NCBI GenBank assembly: GCA_021793115.1
Contig: JAJYTJ010000037.1
Location: 1-27,222 of the forward strand
Direction: 5' to 3'
DNA from: Actinomycetes bacterium
Lineage (GTDB): Bacteria > Actinomycetota > Actinomycetes > Actinomycetales > Cellulomonadaceae
Length of the DNA: 27,222 nucleotides
This document shows, one piece after another, positions 14,362 through 22,794 of the stretch (its first letter is position 1; each line of letters starts with the position of its first letter). The notes beneath the pieces were generated by a model. The model ran no database searches and was not told where the DNA came from. It saw only the letters and a program-made list of their open reading frames with translations. Made by a program: the position numbers and the translations under genes.

Positions 14362-15048
14362 ATGGCACTCCTGCCACGCCTCCGCCAGCTGATCCGCAGA
14401 CCGATGTCTGCGTCGAAGGTCGGCGCCCGGCGTCCGACGTCCGCCAAGCAGAACGGCGACACGCTCCACGAGGACGCCCTGCGCTCCATGCTGTCGGACG
14501 ATCCCAACAACGAGCGGGCGTTCCGGGCGCTGGCTGACATCGTGCGGCGCCGTGCCGCGGACTCGTTCGACGAGCACGACCCGCTGGCAGCGCCGGTCGA
14601 CGACGAGGAGCGCGAGCAGGCCGAGGACCTGGCCGTCTGGGCGCTGGCAGAGGAGTTCGCCGGAAACCCCCGCGGCTGGTACCCGTTGGTCGAGCTGGCT
14701 CGGCTCTCCGTGCACAACGACCACGACGCCACCATCCGCCGCCTGGTCACGGCGGCCGAGCGCGATCCCTCGGGGCGCGCGCTGGCCGCGGGACTCGAGC
14801 TGCTGCGCGACGCCGGGATGCCGGTCGAGGCGCTCGGGCTCGGCGTCGGGCACTGGCGTGCCCGGGAGCACGACCCGGAGGTCGCCCGGCACCTGGTCAA
14901 CGCCGCGCTGGAGGCCGGCCGCCCGCTCGAGGCCAAGCAGTACCTGGCGGCGCTCGGCGAGCGCGAGGACGCGGCCCAGCTGACGGCGCTGCGCGCGGAG
15001 CTGGCGCAGACGATCGCGCAGGCCGAGCACACCGTCCCCGGCGCCTGA
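14362..15048 (+). CDS. Hypothetical TPR-like helical repeat protein, 228 aa
   Basis: The product starts with a basic segment (about residues 1-30, rich in Arg, Lys and Ser). About 190 residues of predicted amphipathic helices follow, with repeat-like pairs such as NPRGWYPLVELARLSVHNDH, DPSGRALAAGLELLRDAGMP and DPEVARHLVNAALEAGRPLE. Their spacing of about 34-38 residues suggests tetratricopeptide-type repeats, usually used for protein contact. There is no signal peptide or membrane span. It ends before a long inverted repeat shared with convergent aceE. Its place between fasR and aceE suggests a conserved neighbourhood, but no function is known to me. The start choice rests on the -10 box and spacing; an internal ATG at 14404 is possible. 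Confidence 0.75.
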   Translation: MALLPRLRQLIRRPMSASKVGARRPTSAKQNGDTLHEDALRSMLSDDPNNERAFRALADIVRRRAADSFDEHDPLAAPVDDEEREQAEDLAVWALAEEFAGNPRGWYPLVELARLSVHNDHDATIRRLVTAAERDPSGRALAAGLELLRDAGMPVEALGLGVGHWRAREHDPEVARHLVNAALEAGRPLEAKQYLAALGEREDAAQLTALRAELAQTIAQAEHTVPGA

Positions 15049-15164
15049 CGCGCGGGACGTCGTCCCCGGCCTGACACCGTCGGGGCGCTGCCGCCACGGA
15101 CCCGCGTCTCGCGGGCCCGCCCACCGCTGGCGCCACGGGCCGAGTCCGCTGACCGTCGTCCCGT

Positions 15165-15224
15165 CACCAGGGGGACGATGAGGCCGGCACGCCGACGGCG
15201 CGCGGTCTGCTCGTCCCCCTGGTG
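15165..15224. terminator. Long inverted repeat (14-bp perfect arms) between TPR-like gene and aceE
   Basis: CACCAGGGGGACGA at 15165-15178 and its exact complement at 15211-15224 enclose 32 bases that can themselves form a G+C hairpin. It sits between converging genes, so a bidirectional terminator is the simplest reading. No T tract is present on either side. Related GTCGTCCC blocks occur nearby at about 15060 and 15155. Confidence 0.6.
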
Positions 15225-15235
15225 CGGTCAGTCGA

Positions 15236-17983
15236 TCAGGAGTCGCCGCCGGCCACGCCCGAGGTGCCGGCCGTGACGTCGTAGAGCCGGTACCGCTCGA
15301 TGGCCTGAGCGGGCACCGACGGGTCCACGGCCCCCTCGGCGACGAGCTGCTCGAGCACCCGCACCACGACGGACGCGCCGTCGATGTGGAAGTACCGGCG
15401 TGCCGCCGCACGGGTGTCGGAGAACCCGAAGTCGTCCGCGCCCAACGTGTCGTAGCGGCCCGGCACCCACGCGCGGACCTGGTCCGCGACGAGGTGGTTG
15501 AAGTCGGTCGTCGCGACGAACGGGCCCTGCGCGCCGGCGAGCTTGGCCGTCAGGTACGGCGTCGGCGTCGGCTCGCCCGGTCGCAGGAACGCGGCCTCGT
15601 CGGCCGCCAGCCCGTCCCGCCGCAGCAGGGACCAGCTGGTCACCGACCACACGGCCGCGCGCACCCCCCAGTCGTCGGCGAGCAGCTGCTGCGCCTCGAG
15701 CGCCCACGGCATCGCGACGCCGGAGGCGAGGATCTGGGCGCGCGGACCGTCGCCCTGAGCGGGCGACAGCAGGTAGATGCCGCGCTTGATGCCCTCGACG
15801 TCGACGCTCTCCGGCTCGGCCGGCTGCGGCATGGGCTCGTTGTAGACGGTGAGGTAGTAGACGACGTTGGGGTCACGCCCGTCCGAGCCGTCGCCGTACA
15901 TCCGCTCGAGCCCGTCCTTGACGATGTGACGGATCTCGTACCCGTAGGCGGGGTCGAAGTGGATGACGTGCGGCATGGCGGTGGCCTGCAGCGGCGAGTG
16001 CCCGTCGGCGTGCTGCAGCCCTTCGCCGGTCAGCGTGGTGCGGCCCGCCGTGGCGCCGATGAGGAAGCCACGCGCCATCTGGTCGCCGGCCGCCCAGAAC
16101 TGGTCGCCGGTGCGCTGGAACCCGAACATCGAGTAGTAGAAGTAGAACGGGATGAGCGGCTCGCCGTGCGTCGCGTACGACGTGCCGACGGCCTGGAACA
16201 CCGACGCAGAGCCGGCCTCGTTGATCCCCATGTGCATGATCTGGCCGGACTCGGACTCTCGGTAGGAGAGCATGAGGTCGGCGTCGACCGGCGTGTAGTG
16301 CTGGCCCAGGGTGTTGAAGATCTTCGCGCTGGGGAAGATCGCGTCCAGGCCGAACGTGCGGGCCTCGTCAGGGATGATCGGCACGATGCGCTTGCCGATC
16401 TCCGGGTCCTTGATGAGGTCCTTGAAGAGCCGCACGAGCGCCATCGTGGTGGCCACCGGCTGGGTGCCGGAGCCCTTGGCGAGACCGGCGTAGACCTTGT
16501 CCTCGGGCAGCGTGAGCGGCTTGTACGTCGAGCGACGCTCAGGCAGGAAGCCACCCAGCTGGCGGCGCCGCTCGAGGGCGTACGCGACGGCCTCGTCCTG
16601 CGGACCCGGGTTGTAGTACGGCGGCAGGTACGGGTTCTCCTCGAGCTGCGCGTCGGTGAACGGCAGCTGCAGCGTGTCACGCAGCTGCTTGAGGTCGTCC
16701 ACCTTCATCTTCTTCATCTGGTGCGTCGCGTTGCGTCCCGCGAAGTGCGAGCCCAGCGCGTAGCCCTTGATGGTGTGCGCGAGGATGACGGTCGGCTGGC
16801 CGGTGTGCTCGCGGGCCGCCTTGTAGGCCGCGTAGACCTTGCGGTAGTCGTGGCCGCCGCGCTTGAGCGCCCAGATCTCGTCGTCGGTCATGTGCTCGAC
16901 GAGCCGGGCGGTGCGCGGGTCGCGGCCGAAGAAGTGCTCACGCACGTAGGCGCCGTCGTTGGCCTTGAACGTCTGGTAGTCGCCGTCGAGCGTGGTGTTC
17001 ATGAGGTTGACGAGGGCGCGGTCCTTGTCGGCGTTGAGCAGCACGTCCCACTCGCGGCCCCAGATGACCTTGATGACGTTCCAGCCGGCGCCGCGGAAGA
17101 ACGCCTCGAGCTCCTGGATGATCTTGCCGTTGCCGCGCACCGGGCCGTCGAGCCGCTGCAGGTTGCAGTTGACGACGAACGTCAGGTTGTCGAGGTTCTG
17201 CTGCGCGGCCTGCTGCAGCATGCCGCGGCTCTCCGGCTCGTCCATCTCGCCGTCGCCGAGGAACGCCCACACGTCCTGCTGGCTGGTGTCCTTGATGCCG
17301 CGGTTGTGCAGGTACTTGTTGGTCCAGGCCTGGTAGATGGCCGACGAGGGGCCGAGGCCCATCGAGACCGTCGGGAACTCCCAGAAGTCGGGCAGCAGGC
17401 GCGGGTGCGGGTACGACGGCAGGCCACCGCCGGGGTTGGACTGCTCCTGGCGGAAGCCGTCCATCTGCTGCTCGGAGAGCCGCCCCTCGAGGAGCGCGCG
17501 GGCGTAGACGCCGGGGGAGGCGTGGCCCTGGAAGTAGATCTGGTCGCCGCCGCCCGGGTGGTCCTTGCCGCGGAAGAAGTGGTTCAGGCCGACCTCGTAG
17601 AGCGTGGCCACGGAGGCGTACGACGACAGGTGGCCGCCCACCGCGATGTGGGAGCGCTGGGCGCGCTGCACCATGACCGCGGCGTTCCAGCGGATCATCC
17701 GGCGGAACCGGCGCTCGATGGCCTCGTCGCCGGGGAAGTACGGCTCGTTGTGCACCGCGATGGTGTTGACGTAGGGCGTGTTGAGCGACACCGGGATCGC
17801 GACGTTGCGCTCGCGTGCGTGCCGCAGCAGGCTCATCAGGACGTAGCGGGCGCGGGGGCCGCCCTCGGAGTCGATGAGGCCGTCGAGCGACTCGATCCAC
17901 TCGCCCGTCTCCGCGGGGTCGATGTCGGGCACCTGGCTGAGCAGGCCGCCGATCAGCGGGCCGGTCTCGTCGATCGAAGCCAC
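15236..17983 (-). CDS. aceE: Pyruvate dehydrogenase E1 component, homodimeric
   Basis: AceE decarboxylates pyruvate on thiamine diphosphate and passes the acetyl group to the lipoyl E2 subunit, feeding acetyl-CoA to the TCA cycle and to the nearby fatty-acid pathway. The 915-residue product has the thiamine-binding block [20 protein letters not shown] followed by [18 protein letters not shown] at about residue 240. A later segment, [20 protein letters not shown], aligns with the catalytic-histidine loop of E. coli AceE. The start GTG at 17983 has AAGGAG seven bases upstream; the open frame reaches back to 18022, but those 13 residues lack support. No E2 or E3 gene is adjacent, as is usual in actinobacteria. 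Confidence 0.97.
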   Translation of the reverse strand: MASIDETGPLIGGLLSQVPDIDPAETGEWIESLDGLIDSEGGPRARYVLMSLLRHARERNVAIPVSLNTPYVNTIAVHNEPYFPGDEAIERRFRRMIRWNAAVMVQRAQRSHIAVGGHLSSYASVATLYEVGLNHFFRGKDHPGGGDQIYFQGHASPGVYARALLEGRLSEQQMDGFRQEQSNPGGGLPSYPHPRLLPDFWEFPTVSMGLGPSSAIYQAWTNKYLHNRGIKDTSQQDVWAFLGDGEMDEPESRGMLQQAAQQNLDNLTFVVNCNLQRLDGPVRGNGKIIQELEAFFRGAGWNVIKVIWGREWDVLLNADKDRALVNLMNTTLDGDYQTFKANDGAYVREHFFGRDPRTARLVEHMTDDEIWALKRGGHDYRKVYAAYKAAREHTGQPTVILAHTIKGYALGSHFAGRNATHQMKKMKVDDLKQLRDTLQLPFTDAQLEENPYLPPYYNPGPQDEAVAYALERRRQLGGFLPERRSTYKPLTLPEDKVYAGLAKGSGTQPVATTMALVRLFKDLIKDPEIGKRIVPIIPDEARTFGLDAIFPSAKIFNTLGQHYTPVDADLMLSYRESESGQIMHMGINEAGSASVFQAVGTSYATHGEPLIPFYFYYSMFGFQRTGDQFWAAGDQMARGFLIGATAGRTTLTGEGLQHADGHSPLQATAMPHVIHFDPAYGYEIRHIVKDGLERMYGDGSDGRDPNVVYYLTVYNEPMPQPAEPESVDVEGIKRGIYLLSPAQGDGPRAQILASGVAMPWALEAQQLLADDWGVRAAVWSVTSWSLLRRDGLAADEAAFLRPGEPTPTPYLTAKLAGAQGPFVATTDFNHLVADQVRAWVPGRYDTLGADDFGFSDTRAAARRYFHIDGASVVVRVLEQLVAEGAVDPSVPAQAIERYRLYDVTAGTSGVAGGDS

Positions 17984-18206
17984 CGGAAGCTCCTTCGTGT
18001 CTCGTCTGTGAAGTACCCCCATTGTCCGACCTTCCTGGGTCGAAAGTCACACGCGACGACAACCGGTGGCCGTGATCTGCGCGACACTCGCCGGGCGCCG
18101 CCGGCGGCTCGGCACCGCCATATCGCCGCCGGTGGGCTAGCGTCTGCACACATCGAGGCGTCCGGACGATCGGGCGCCGCGTCCCGTTCGGGGAGGGAGA
18201 GGTCCG
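17984..18206. promoter_or_regulatory. Divergent regulatory region between aceE and the DUF3052 gene
   Basis: Toward the right, TAGCGT at 18138-18143 is a likely -10 box for the DUF3052 gene. Toward aceE, GACAAT on the minus strand near 18020 is a weak -10 candidate, with an inverted repeat CGACC-N6-GGTCG just upstream (about 18027-18042) that could be an operator. No regulator can be named. Confidence 0.35.
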
Positions 18207-18626
18207 GTGTCTGAGACCGCGGACGATGCCGCACAGGCGGCGGCGCGCCTGGGGTTCACCTCCGGTCAGGTGATCCAGGAGTTCGGGTACGACGAGGACG
18301 CCGACGAGGACCTGCGGTCCGGGCTGGAGACCGTCACCGGTTCCGCCCTGGTCGACGAGGACTACGACGACGTCACCGACGGCGCCCTCATCTGGTTCCG
18401 TGACGACGACGGCGACCTCGCGGACGCGCTGGTCGACGCCCTGACGGTCCTCGACGACAGCGGGCCCATCGTGCTGCTGACGCCGAAGGCCGGACGTCCC
18501 GGCCACGTGTCGCACTCCGACATCGAGGAGGCCGCGACGACCGCCGGGCTCCACCCGATGTCGACGTTCGCGGCGGCGCCCGAGTGGTCGGCGACGCGGC
18601 TGGCGACCAGGGGTCGCGGGCGCTGA
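18207..18626 (+). CDS. DUF3052 family protein
   Basis: The 139-residue product is strongly acidic, begins with an LGFTSGQVIQEFGYDEDADED segment split by short charged runs, and continues with LIWFRDDDGDLADALVDALT and IVLLTPKAGRPGHV. These are features of the actinobacterial DUF3052 family, whose function is unknown. As I recall it usually sits beside aceE and a peroxiredoxin gene. Here aceE diverges on one side and a peroxiredoxin remnant follows on the other. The C-terminal AAPEWSATRLATRGRGR is basic. The start is GTG at 18207 with GGGAGAGG upstream. Confidence 0.85.
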   Translation: MSETADDAAQAAARLGFTSGQVIQEFGYDEDADEDLRSGLETVTGSALVDEDYDDVTDGALIWFRDDDGDLADALVDALTVLDDSGPIVLLTPKAGRPGHVSHSDIEEAATTAGLHPMSTFAAAPEWSATRLATRGRGR

Positions 18627-18651
18627 CACGGATGCCGCCTCGCCTGGCGGG

Positions 18652-18864
18652 GTGACCGGCCGCACCCTCGGCGTCGCGGCGCCCGGCTTCACGCTCCCGT
18701 CGACGAGCGGTGCTCCCGTCTCGCTGAGCGCCCTGCGCGGCGGGCTCGCGATCCGCGGTTCGTTCCTCGTCGACGGCGATGGCATCCTTCGGTGGAGCGC
18801 CGTCAACCCACGGTCGCAGGCCCGCCCGCTGGCCGCGCACCGCGAGGCCCTCGCGACGCTCTGA
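18652..18864 (+). pseudogene. Peroxiredoxin (AhpE/Bcp type) remnant with internal in-frame deletion
   Basis: The 70-residue frame joins the two ends of a thioredoxin-fold peroxidase. Residues 1-30 (GVAAPGFTLPSTSGAPVSLS then ALRGG) match the N terminus of AhpE-type peroxiredoxins. Residues 32-70 (IRGSFLVDGDGILRWS and on) match their C-terminal strand and helix. About 80 central residues are absent, including the PxxxTxxC loop with the peroxidatic cysteine, so the product cannot be a peroxidase. The frame is kept across the join near 18748-18752, so the loss is a clean deletion. A full gene at this place after DUF3052 is, as I recall, the usual actinobacterial arrangement. Whether the mini-protein is made is unknown. 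Confidence 0.75.
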
Positions 18865-18890
18865 GCGTCCCTCCTCACCGAAGGTCCACC

Positions 18891-19514
18891 ATGGCGAAGC
18901 TGCTCGTCGTCCGCGCCCACCCCCTGACGAGCGAGTTCTCCCGCTCGATGCAGCTGACGGACGAGTTCGTCCGGGTCTACCGGCAGGCCCACCCCGACGA
19001 CGACGTCCTCGACCTCAACCTCTACGCCCGTGCGGTCCCGGAGATCGACCTCGACCTGCTGTCGGCATGGCAGAAGCTCGGCGCCGGCACGCCGTTCGCC
19101 CACCTGGAGGAGCGTGAGCAGAACAAGCTCACCCTGTTCGACGGGTACACCAGCCAGTTCCTCACCGTCGACAAGATCGTCGTGGCGAACCCGCTGTGGA
19201 ACCTCAACGTGCCGACCCGGCTCAAGGCGTGGATCGACACCATCGCGGTCGCCGGGCAGACCTTCCGGTACACCGAGGACGGCGTGGCGGTGGGTCTGGT
19301 GCACGGCAAGAAGGCCGTGCACATCCAGACGTCGGGTGGCGTGTTCGAGGGGCTGGACCCGGCCAGCCTGTACGTCCGGACGATCTTCACCTTCCTCGGG
19401 GTGGAGGACTACCAGCAGATCGTCGCCGAGGGCATGGACCACGACCCGGAGCATGCCGGCGAGATCGTCGCCACGGCGCTGGACCAGGTGCGCGAGGTCG
19501 CGGCGGCGTTCTGA
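18891..19514 (+). CDS. azoR: FMN-dependent NADH-azoreductase-like flavodoxin-fold protein
   Basis: The 207-residue product belongs to the flavodoxin-like AzoR/NQO family, which uses NAD(P)H and FMN to reduce azo dyes and, more likely in vivo, quinones by two electrons. The N terminus KLLVVRAHPLTSEFSRSM is the FMN phosphate loop. PLWNLNVPTRLKAWIDTIAV (about 102-121), then AGQTFRYTEDG and HIQTSGGVFEG, are the family blocks around the flavin. Length matches the family. GAAGG just upstream of the ATG supports the start. It lies 26 bases after the peroxiredoxin remnant and may share its transcript. Together with the dioxygenase unit at 7739-9278, it suggests quinone handling; that is inference. 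Confidence 0.88.
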   Translation: MAKLLVVRAHPLTSEFSRSMQLTDEFVRVYRQAHPDDDVLDLNLYARAVPEIDLDLLSAWQKLGAGTPFAHLEEREQNKLTLFDGYTSQFLTVDKIVVANPLWNLNVPTRLKAWIDTIAVAGQTFRYTEDGVAVGLVHGKKAVHIQTSGGVFEGLDPASLYVRTIFTFLGVEDYQQIVAEGMDHDPEHAGEIVATALDQVREVAAAF

Positions 19515-19682
19515 CCGGGCGGAGCCGGCCCGTCGTGGTCGGTGGGCCGTGTCCTGGTCGAACGTCGAGGTCGTCGTCGGCCGCCGCGCGGACGCTGCTG
19601 AAGATCACGGCGTGCAGGGACGCTTCGGCGGGTCGGCGATCGTGCCGCTCACGGCGCGAGCCGTAGCGACCGGGTGCTGGCG

Positions 19683-19756
19683 TGGGCCCGGCCGGTCTCG
19701 AACCGACGACCTCCGCGGTGTAAGCGCGGCGCTCTGACCAACTGAGCTACAGGCCC
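19683..19756 (-). tRNA. tRNA-Val (anticodon TAC)
   Basis: The minus strand folds into a 74-base cloverleaf. The acceptor is GGGCCTG/CGGGCCC with discriminator A, the anticodon stem-loop CCGCG-CTTACAC-CGCGG, and the T loop TTCGAGA. CCA is not encoded. The gene diverges from the alcohol dehydrogenase gene. Confidence 0.95.
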
Positions 19757-19766
19757 GACGGCGGCG

Positions 19767-19772
19767 AGCCTA
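19767..19772 (-). promoter_or_regulatory. Predicted -10 box of tRNA-Val
   Basis: TAGGCT on the minus strand lies ten bases before the mature tRNA 5' end. It is back to back with the start region of the alcohol dehydrogenase gene. Confidence 0.4.
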
Positions 19773-19782
19773 CCGGGCACGG

Positions 19783-19788
19783 CAGGAT
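19783..19788 (+). promoter_or_regulatory. Possible -10 box of the alcohol dehydrogenase gene
   Basis: CAGGAT keeps the key A2 and T6 of the -10 consensus and lies six bases before the ATG at 19795, which would give a leaderless message. AGGA could instead be read as a weak ribosome site. Confidence 0.35.
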
Positions 19789-19794
19789 GGGCCC

Positions 19795-20844
19795 ATGCGC
19801 GCAACCGTCATCCACGGCCCCCACGACATCCGCCTGGAGCAGGTGCCCGACCCGCGGGTCCAGCTGCCGACCGACGCGCTGGTGCGCGTCGTGGCGGCGT
19901 GCGTGTGCGGATCGGACCTGTGGCCGTACCGCGGGGTCGCCCCCACGCCGCAGCCGCGGCGCATCGGCCACGAGTTCGTCGGCGTCGTCGAGGAGGTCGG
20001 TGCGGCGGTCGGGACGCTGCGGCCCGGGGACTTCGTCGTCGCGCCCTTCACCATCAGCGACAACACCTGCGTGCACTGCCGCAACGGGGTCCAGACCTCG
20101 TGCGTGCACGGCGGCTCGTGGGGCGCGGTGAACGACGACGGGCTGCTGGCCGACGGCGGCCAGGGCGAGTACGTGCGGGTGCCCCATGCCGACGGCACGC
20201 TCGTCGCGGCTCCCGGGGTGCCGTCCGACGAGCTGATGCCGGGCGTGCTGGCGTGCAGCGACGTCATGGGCACCGGGCACCATGCCGCGCGCTCCGCGCG
20301 CGTGCGGGAGGGGTCGACCGTCGTCGTCGTCGGCGACGGCGCGGTGGGCCTGTCCGCCGTCATCGCCGCCCGCCGGCTCGGCGCGGAGCGGATCGTGGCG
20401 ATGAGCCGCAACCCGGCGCGCCAGGCGCTCGCCACCCGCTTCGGGGCCACCGACCTCGTCGCCGAGCGCGGCGCGGAGGGGGTGGCGCACGTCCTCGACC
20501 TGCTCGACGGCGTCGGTGCGGACAGCGCGCTCGAGTGCGTCGGGACGAAGGAGTCGATGCAGCAGGCGCTCGACGTGGCACGGCCCGGCGGGCTCGTGGG
20601 GTTCGTCGGCGTGCCGGCCGGCGGTCCGGAGGTGTCGGTACGGCAGATGTTCGGCACCAACGTGGGTGTCGTCGGCGGCGTGGCGCCGGTGCGCTCCTAC
20701 CTCCCCGAGCTGCTGGCGGACGTGTGGTCCGGGGCCATCGATCCCGGACCGGTGTTCGACCTGACCCTGCCGCTCGACGAGGTGGCGCAGGCCTATGCCG
20801 CCATGGACGAGCGGCGCGCCGTCAAGGTGATGCTCCGTCCGTAG
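19795..20844 (+). CDS. Zinc-dependent alcohol dehydrogenase (MDR family)
   Basis: The 349-residue medium-chain dehydrogenase oxidises an unidentified alcohol with NAD(P). The catalytic zinc ligands appear as Cys38 in VCGSDLW and the HE pair at 59-60 in GHEFVG. The coenzyme fold carries VVVVGDGAVGLSAVIAARRL near residue 180. The structural-zinc lobe has only three cysteines (92, 95, 103) because the first position is Asp89 in SDNTCVHC. Related actinobacterial proteins with this SDxTCxxC pattern exist to my knowledge, so this is a subfamily trait and not damage. It is a single gene, followed 37 bases later by nif3. The substrate cannot be named. Confidence 0.9.
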   Translation: MRATVIHGPHDIRLEQVPDPRVQLPTDALVRVVAACVCGSDLWPYRGVAPTPQPRRIGHEFVGVVEEVGAAVGTLRPGDFVVAPFTISDNTCVHCRNGVQTSCVHGGSWGAVNDDGLLADGGQGEYVRVPHADGTLVAAPGVPSDELMPGVLACSDVMGTGHHAARSARVREGSTVVVVGDGAVGLSAVIAARRLGAERIVAMSRNPARQALATRFGATDLVAERGAEGVAHVLDLLDGVGADSALECVGTKESMQQALDVARPGGLVGFVGVPAGGPEVSVRQMFGTNVGVVGGVAPVRSYLPELLADVWSGAIDPGPVFDLTLPLDEVAQAYAAMDERRAVKVMLRP

Positions 20845-20869
20845 CCACGCCGGGCCGCAGCGCCGCCGG

Positions 20870-20875
20870 TAGGTT
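20870..20875 (+). promoter_or_regulatory. Predicted -10 box of the nif3 operon, leaderless
   Basis: TAGGTT is followed by six bases and the GTG at 20882. No Shine-Dalgarno sequence is present, consistent with a leaderless start. Confidence 0.45.
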
Positions 20876-20881
20876 GCGGCT

Positions 20882-22066
20882 GTGACCACGACCCCCACCC
20901 TCGCTGACCTCGTCGCCGCCCTCGAGCGGCGCTATCCCGTGCGGGGCGCGGAGAGCTGGGACGCGGTGGGGCTCGTCGTCGGCGACCCCGCGCAGCCCGT
21001 GCGCCGCGTGCTGTTCGCGGTCGACCCCGTCGCGGTGGTGGCCGACGAGGCCGTCGCCTGGGGCGCCGACCTGCTCGTCACCCACCACCCGTTGTTCCTT
21101 CGTGCGGTCCACGGCATGCCGGCCACCACGTTCAAGGGTGCGGTGGCGCACCGCCTGGTCCGTGGCGGCGTGGCGCTGTGGGCCGGTCACACCAACGCCG
21201 ACGCCGCGCCGGGCGGCGTGGCGGACGCGCTCGCGGAAGCGATCGGCCTGGTCGACCTCGCGCCGCTGGTGGCCGCGCCGCGCGAGCCGGTGGACAAGCT
21301 CGTCGTCATGGTCCCCGCCGGCCACGTCGACGCCATGGTCGACGCGCTCGCGGCGGCCGGCGCCGGCGCCCTGGGGGAGTACACCCGCGCCGCCTTCACC
21401 TCGACCGGCGAGGGCACGTTCGTCCCCGGGGCGGGTGCCCGGCCCGCGATCGGCACCCCGGGGACCCGGGAGAGCGTCGTCGAGGCGCGCATCGAGATGA
21501 TCGCCCCGCGTCACCGCCGTGAGGCGGTCGTCGCGGCGCTCCGCGCGGCGCACCCGTACGAGGAGCCGGCGTTCGACGTGCTCGAGGAGGCGGCCCTCGC
21601 CGGAGGCAGCGGGCTGGGACGGGTGGGCCGGCTGCCCGTGCCGCAGCGGCTCGACGAGTTCGCGGCCGCCGTCGCCGCGGCGATCCCGGCCACGGCGCAG
21701 GGCGTGCGGTACGCGGGCGACCCCGGGCTCGTCGTGCGGCGCGTCGCGGTGCTCGCCGGCGCGGGCGACGGTGAGTTCGAGCCGGTGCGGGCGGCCGGCG
21801 TCGACGCGTACGTCACGTCGGACCTGCGGCACCACCCTGCCTCCGAGGCGCGGGAACGGGCGCTGTTCGACGGCCATGGCACCCCCGCTCTCGTCGACAC
21901 CGCCCACTTCGCGTCCGAGTGGCCCTGGCTGGACCGAGCGGCGCGAACGCTCGTCGCCGACCTCGCAGCCGCGGGCACTACCGTGGAGACCCGGGTCAGC
22001 ACGCTGTGCACCGATCCGTGGACCGCCCGGGTGGGCGGCGTCTTCGACCGGAAGGACAGCGTGTGA
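20882..22066 (+). CDS. Nif3-like dinuclear metal-centre hexameric protein
   Basis: The 394-residue product belongs to the Nif3/YbgI/YqfO family, toroidal hexamers with a two-metal site; some members are reported as GTP cyclohydrolase I type 2 proteins, but the role is unsettled. Metal-site motifs are THHP with His68-His69, GHTNAD with His103 and Asp107, and HFASE near the C terminus with His342 and Glu346. An inserted PII/CutA-like domain of the YqfO type occupies the middle, from about KLVVMVPAGHVDAMV to HPYEEPAFDVLE. It opens a three-gene operon and overlaps the next gene by four bases. The same trio occurs in mycobacteria (Rv2230c-Rv2228c, as I recall). Confidence 0.92.
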   Translation: MTTTPTLADLVAALERRYPVRGAESWDAVGLVVGDPAQPVRRVLFAVDPVAVVADEAVAWGADLLVTHHPLFLRAVHGMPATTFKGAVAHRLVRGGVALWAGHTNADAAPGGVADALAEAIGLVDLAPLVAAPREPVDKLVVMVPAGHVDAMVDALAAAGAGALGEYTRAAFTSTGEGTFVPGAGARPAIGTPGTRESVVEARIEMIAPRHRREAVVAALRAAHPYEEPAFDVLEEAALAGGSGLGRVGRLPVPQRLDEFAAAVAAAIPATAQGVRYAGDPGLVVRRVAVLAGAGDGEFEPVRAAGVDAYVTSDLRHHPASEARERALFDGHGTPALVDTAHFASEWPWLDRAARTLVADLAAAGTTVETRVSTLCTDPWTARVGGVFDRKDSV

Positions 22067-22794
22067 CCAGCGCCCCCATCGCCGACCAGCGTCAGCTGCT
22101 CGGCGTGCAGGACCTCGACACCCGGCTGGACCAGATCGCGCACCGGCGCGCCCAGGTTCCCGCGCTCGCCGAGATCGCCGCGCTCGACGCCCGGCTCAAG
22201 GACCTGACGACGGCGCTGGTGACGAGCCGTACCGCGGCCAGCGACCTGCGGCGCGAGCTGGCGAAGGCGGAGGCGGACGTCGAGCAGGTGCGCGCCCGCG
22301 CCCGGCGTGACCAGGAACGCCTCGACTCGGGCCAGGCCAGCGTCCGGGACACGCAGGCGCTCACCAGCGAGATCGACCACCTGGTGGGACGCCAGGCCGA
22401 CCTGGAGGAGATCGAGCTCGGCGTCATGGAGCGGCTCGAGGCGCACACCGCGGTGCTCGACGAGCTCGAGGCGGCGAACACCGAGGTCGAGCGGCAGCGC
22501 GCCGCGGCCGAGGCCGACCGCGACGCCGCGTTCGCGGCGCTGGACGACGAGGCCACCGGGGTGCGTGCCGAGCGCGCGCGGGCCGTCGAGGGTCTCGACG
22601 CCGGGCTCGTCGGGCTCTACGAGAAGCTGCGCTCCCAGCTCGCCGGTCGCGGTGCGGCTGCGCTCGTCGGGCGGCAGTGTCAGGGTTGCCGCATGGAGCT
22701 CAACCCGCTCGACCTCGAGAAGGTCAAGGCGGCCCCGGCCGACGACGTGGTCCGGTGCGAGGAGTGCGGCCGGATCCTGGTGCGCACCCAGTGA
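22063..22794 (+). CDS. Coiled-coil C4 zinc-ribbon protein
   Basis: The 243-residue protein is a long antiparallel helical hairpin, with heptad-like Leu/Ala spacing from about residue 20 to 190. It is capped by a zinc ribbon with two CxxC knuckles, CQGC and CEEC, about 30 residues apart near the C terminus. This is the actinobacterial family of Rv2229c, known structurally as a zinc-ribbon coiled coil and proposed to bind nucleic acid or partner proteins; its job is not settled. Its GTG start overlaps the nif3 stop, and its stop overlaps the start of the phosphatase gene, both as GTGA, so the trio is translationally coupled. Confidence 0.9.
   Translation: MTSAPIADQRQLLGVQDLDTRLDQIAHRRAQVPALAEIAALDARLKDLTTALVTSRTAASDLRRELAKAEADVEQVRARARRDQERLDSGQASVRDTQALTSEIDHLVGRQADLEEIELGVMERLEAHTAVLDELEAANTEVERQRAAAEADRDAAFAALDDEATGVRAERARAVEGLDAGLVGLYEKLRSQLAGRGAAALVGRQCQGCRMELNPLDLEKVKAAPADDVVRCEECGRILVRTQ

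Noticed and set aside
15386..18214. A 942-codon open frame antisense to aceE
   Set aside because: It is complementary to well-supported AceE motifs, and its translation is Arg/Val/Gly/His-rich with no recognisable domain. This is the usual G+C-rich mirror frame.
19795..20844. Loss of the structural zinc site in the alcohol dehydrogenase as a defect
   Set aside because: The SDxTCxxC form is, to my knowledge, shared by a family of actinobacterial dehydrogenases, so it is likely a subfamily trait.
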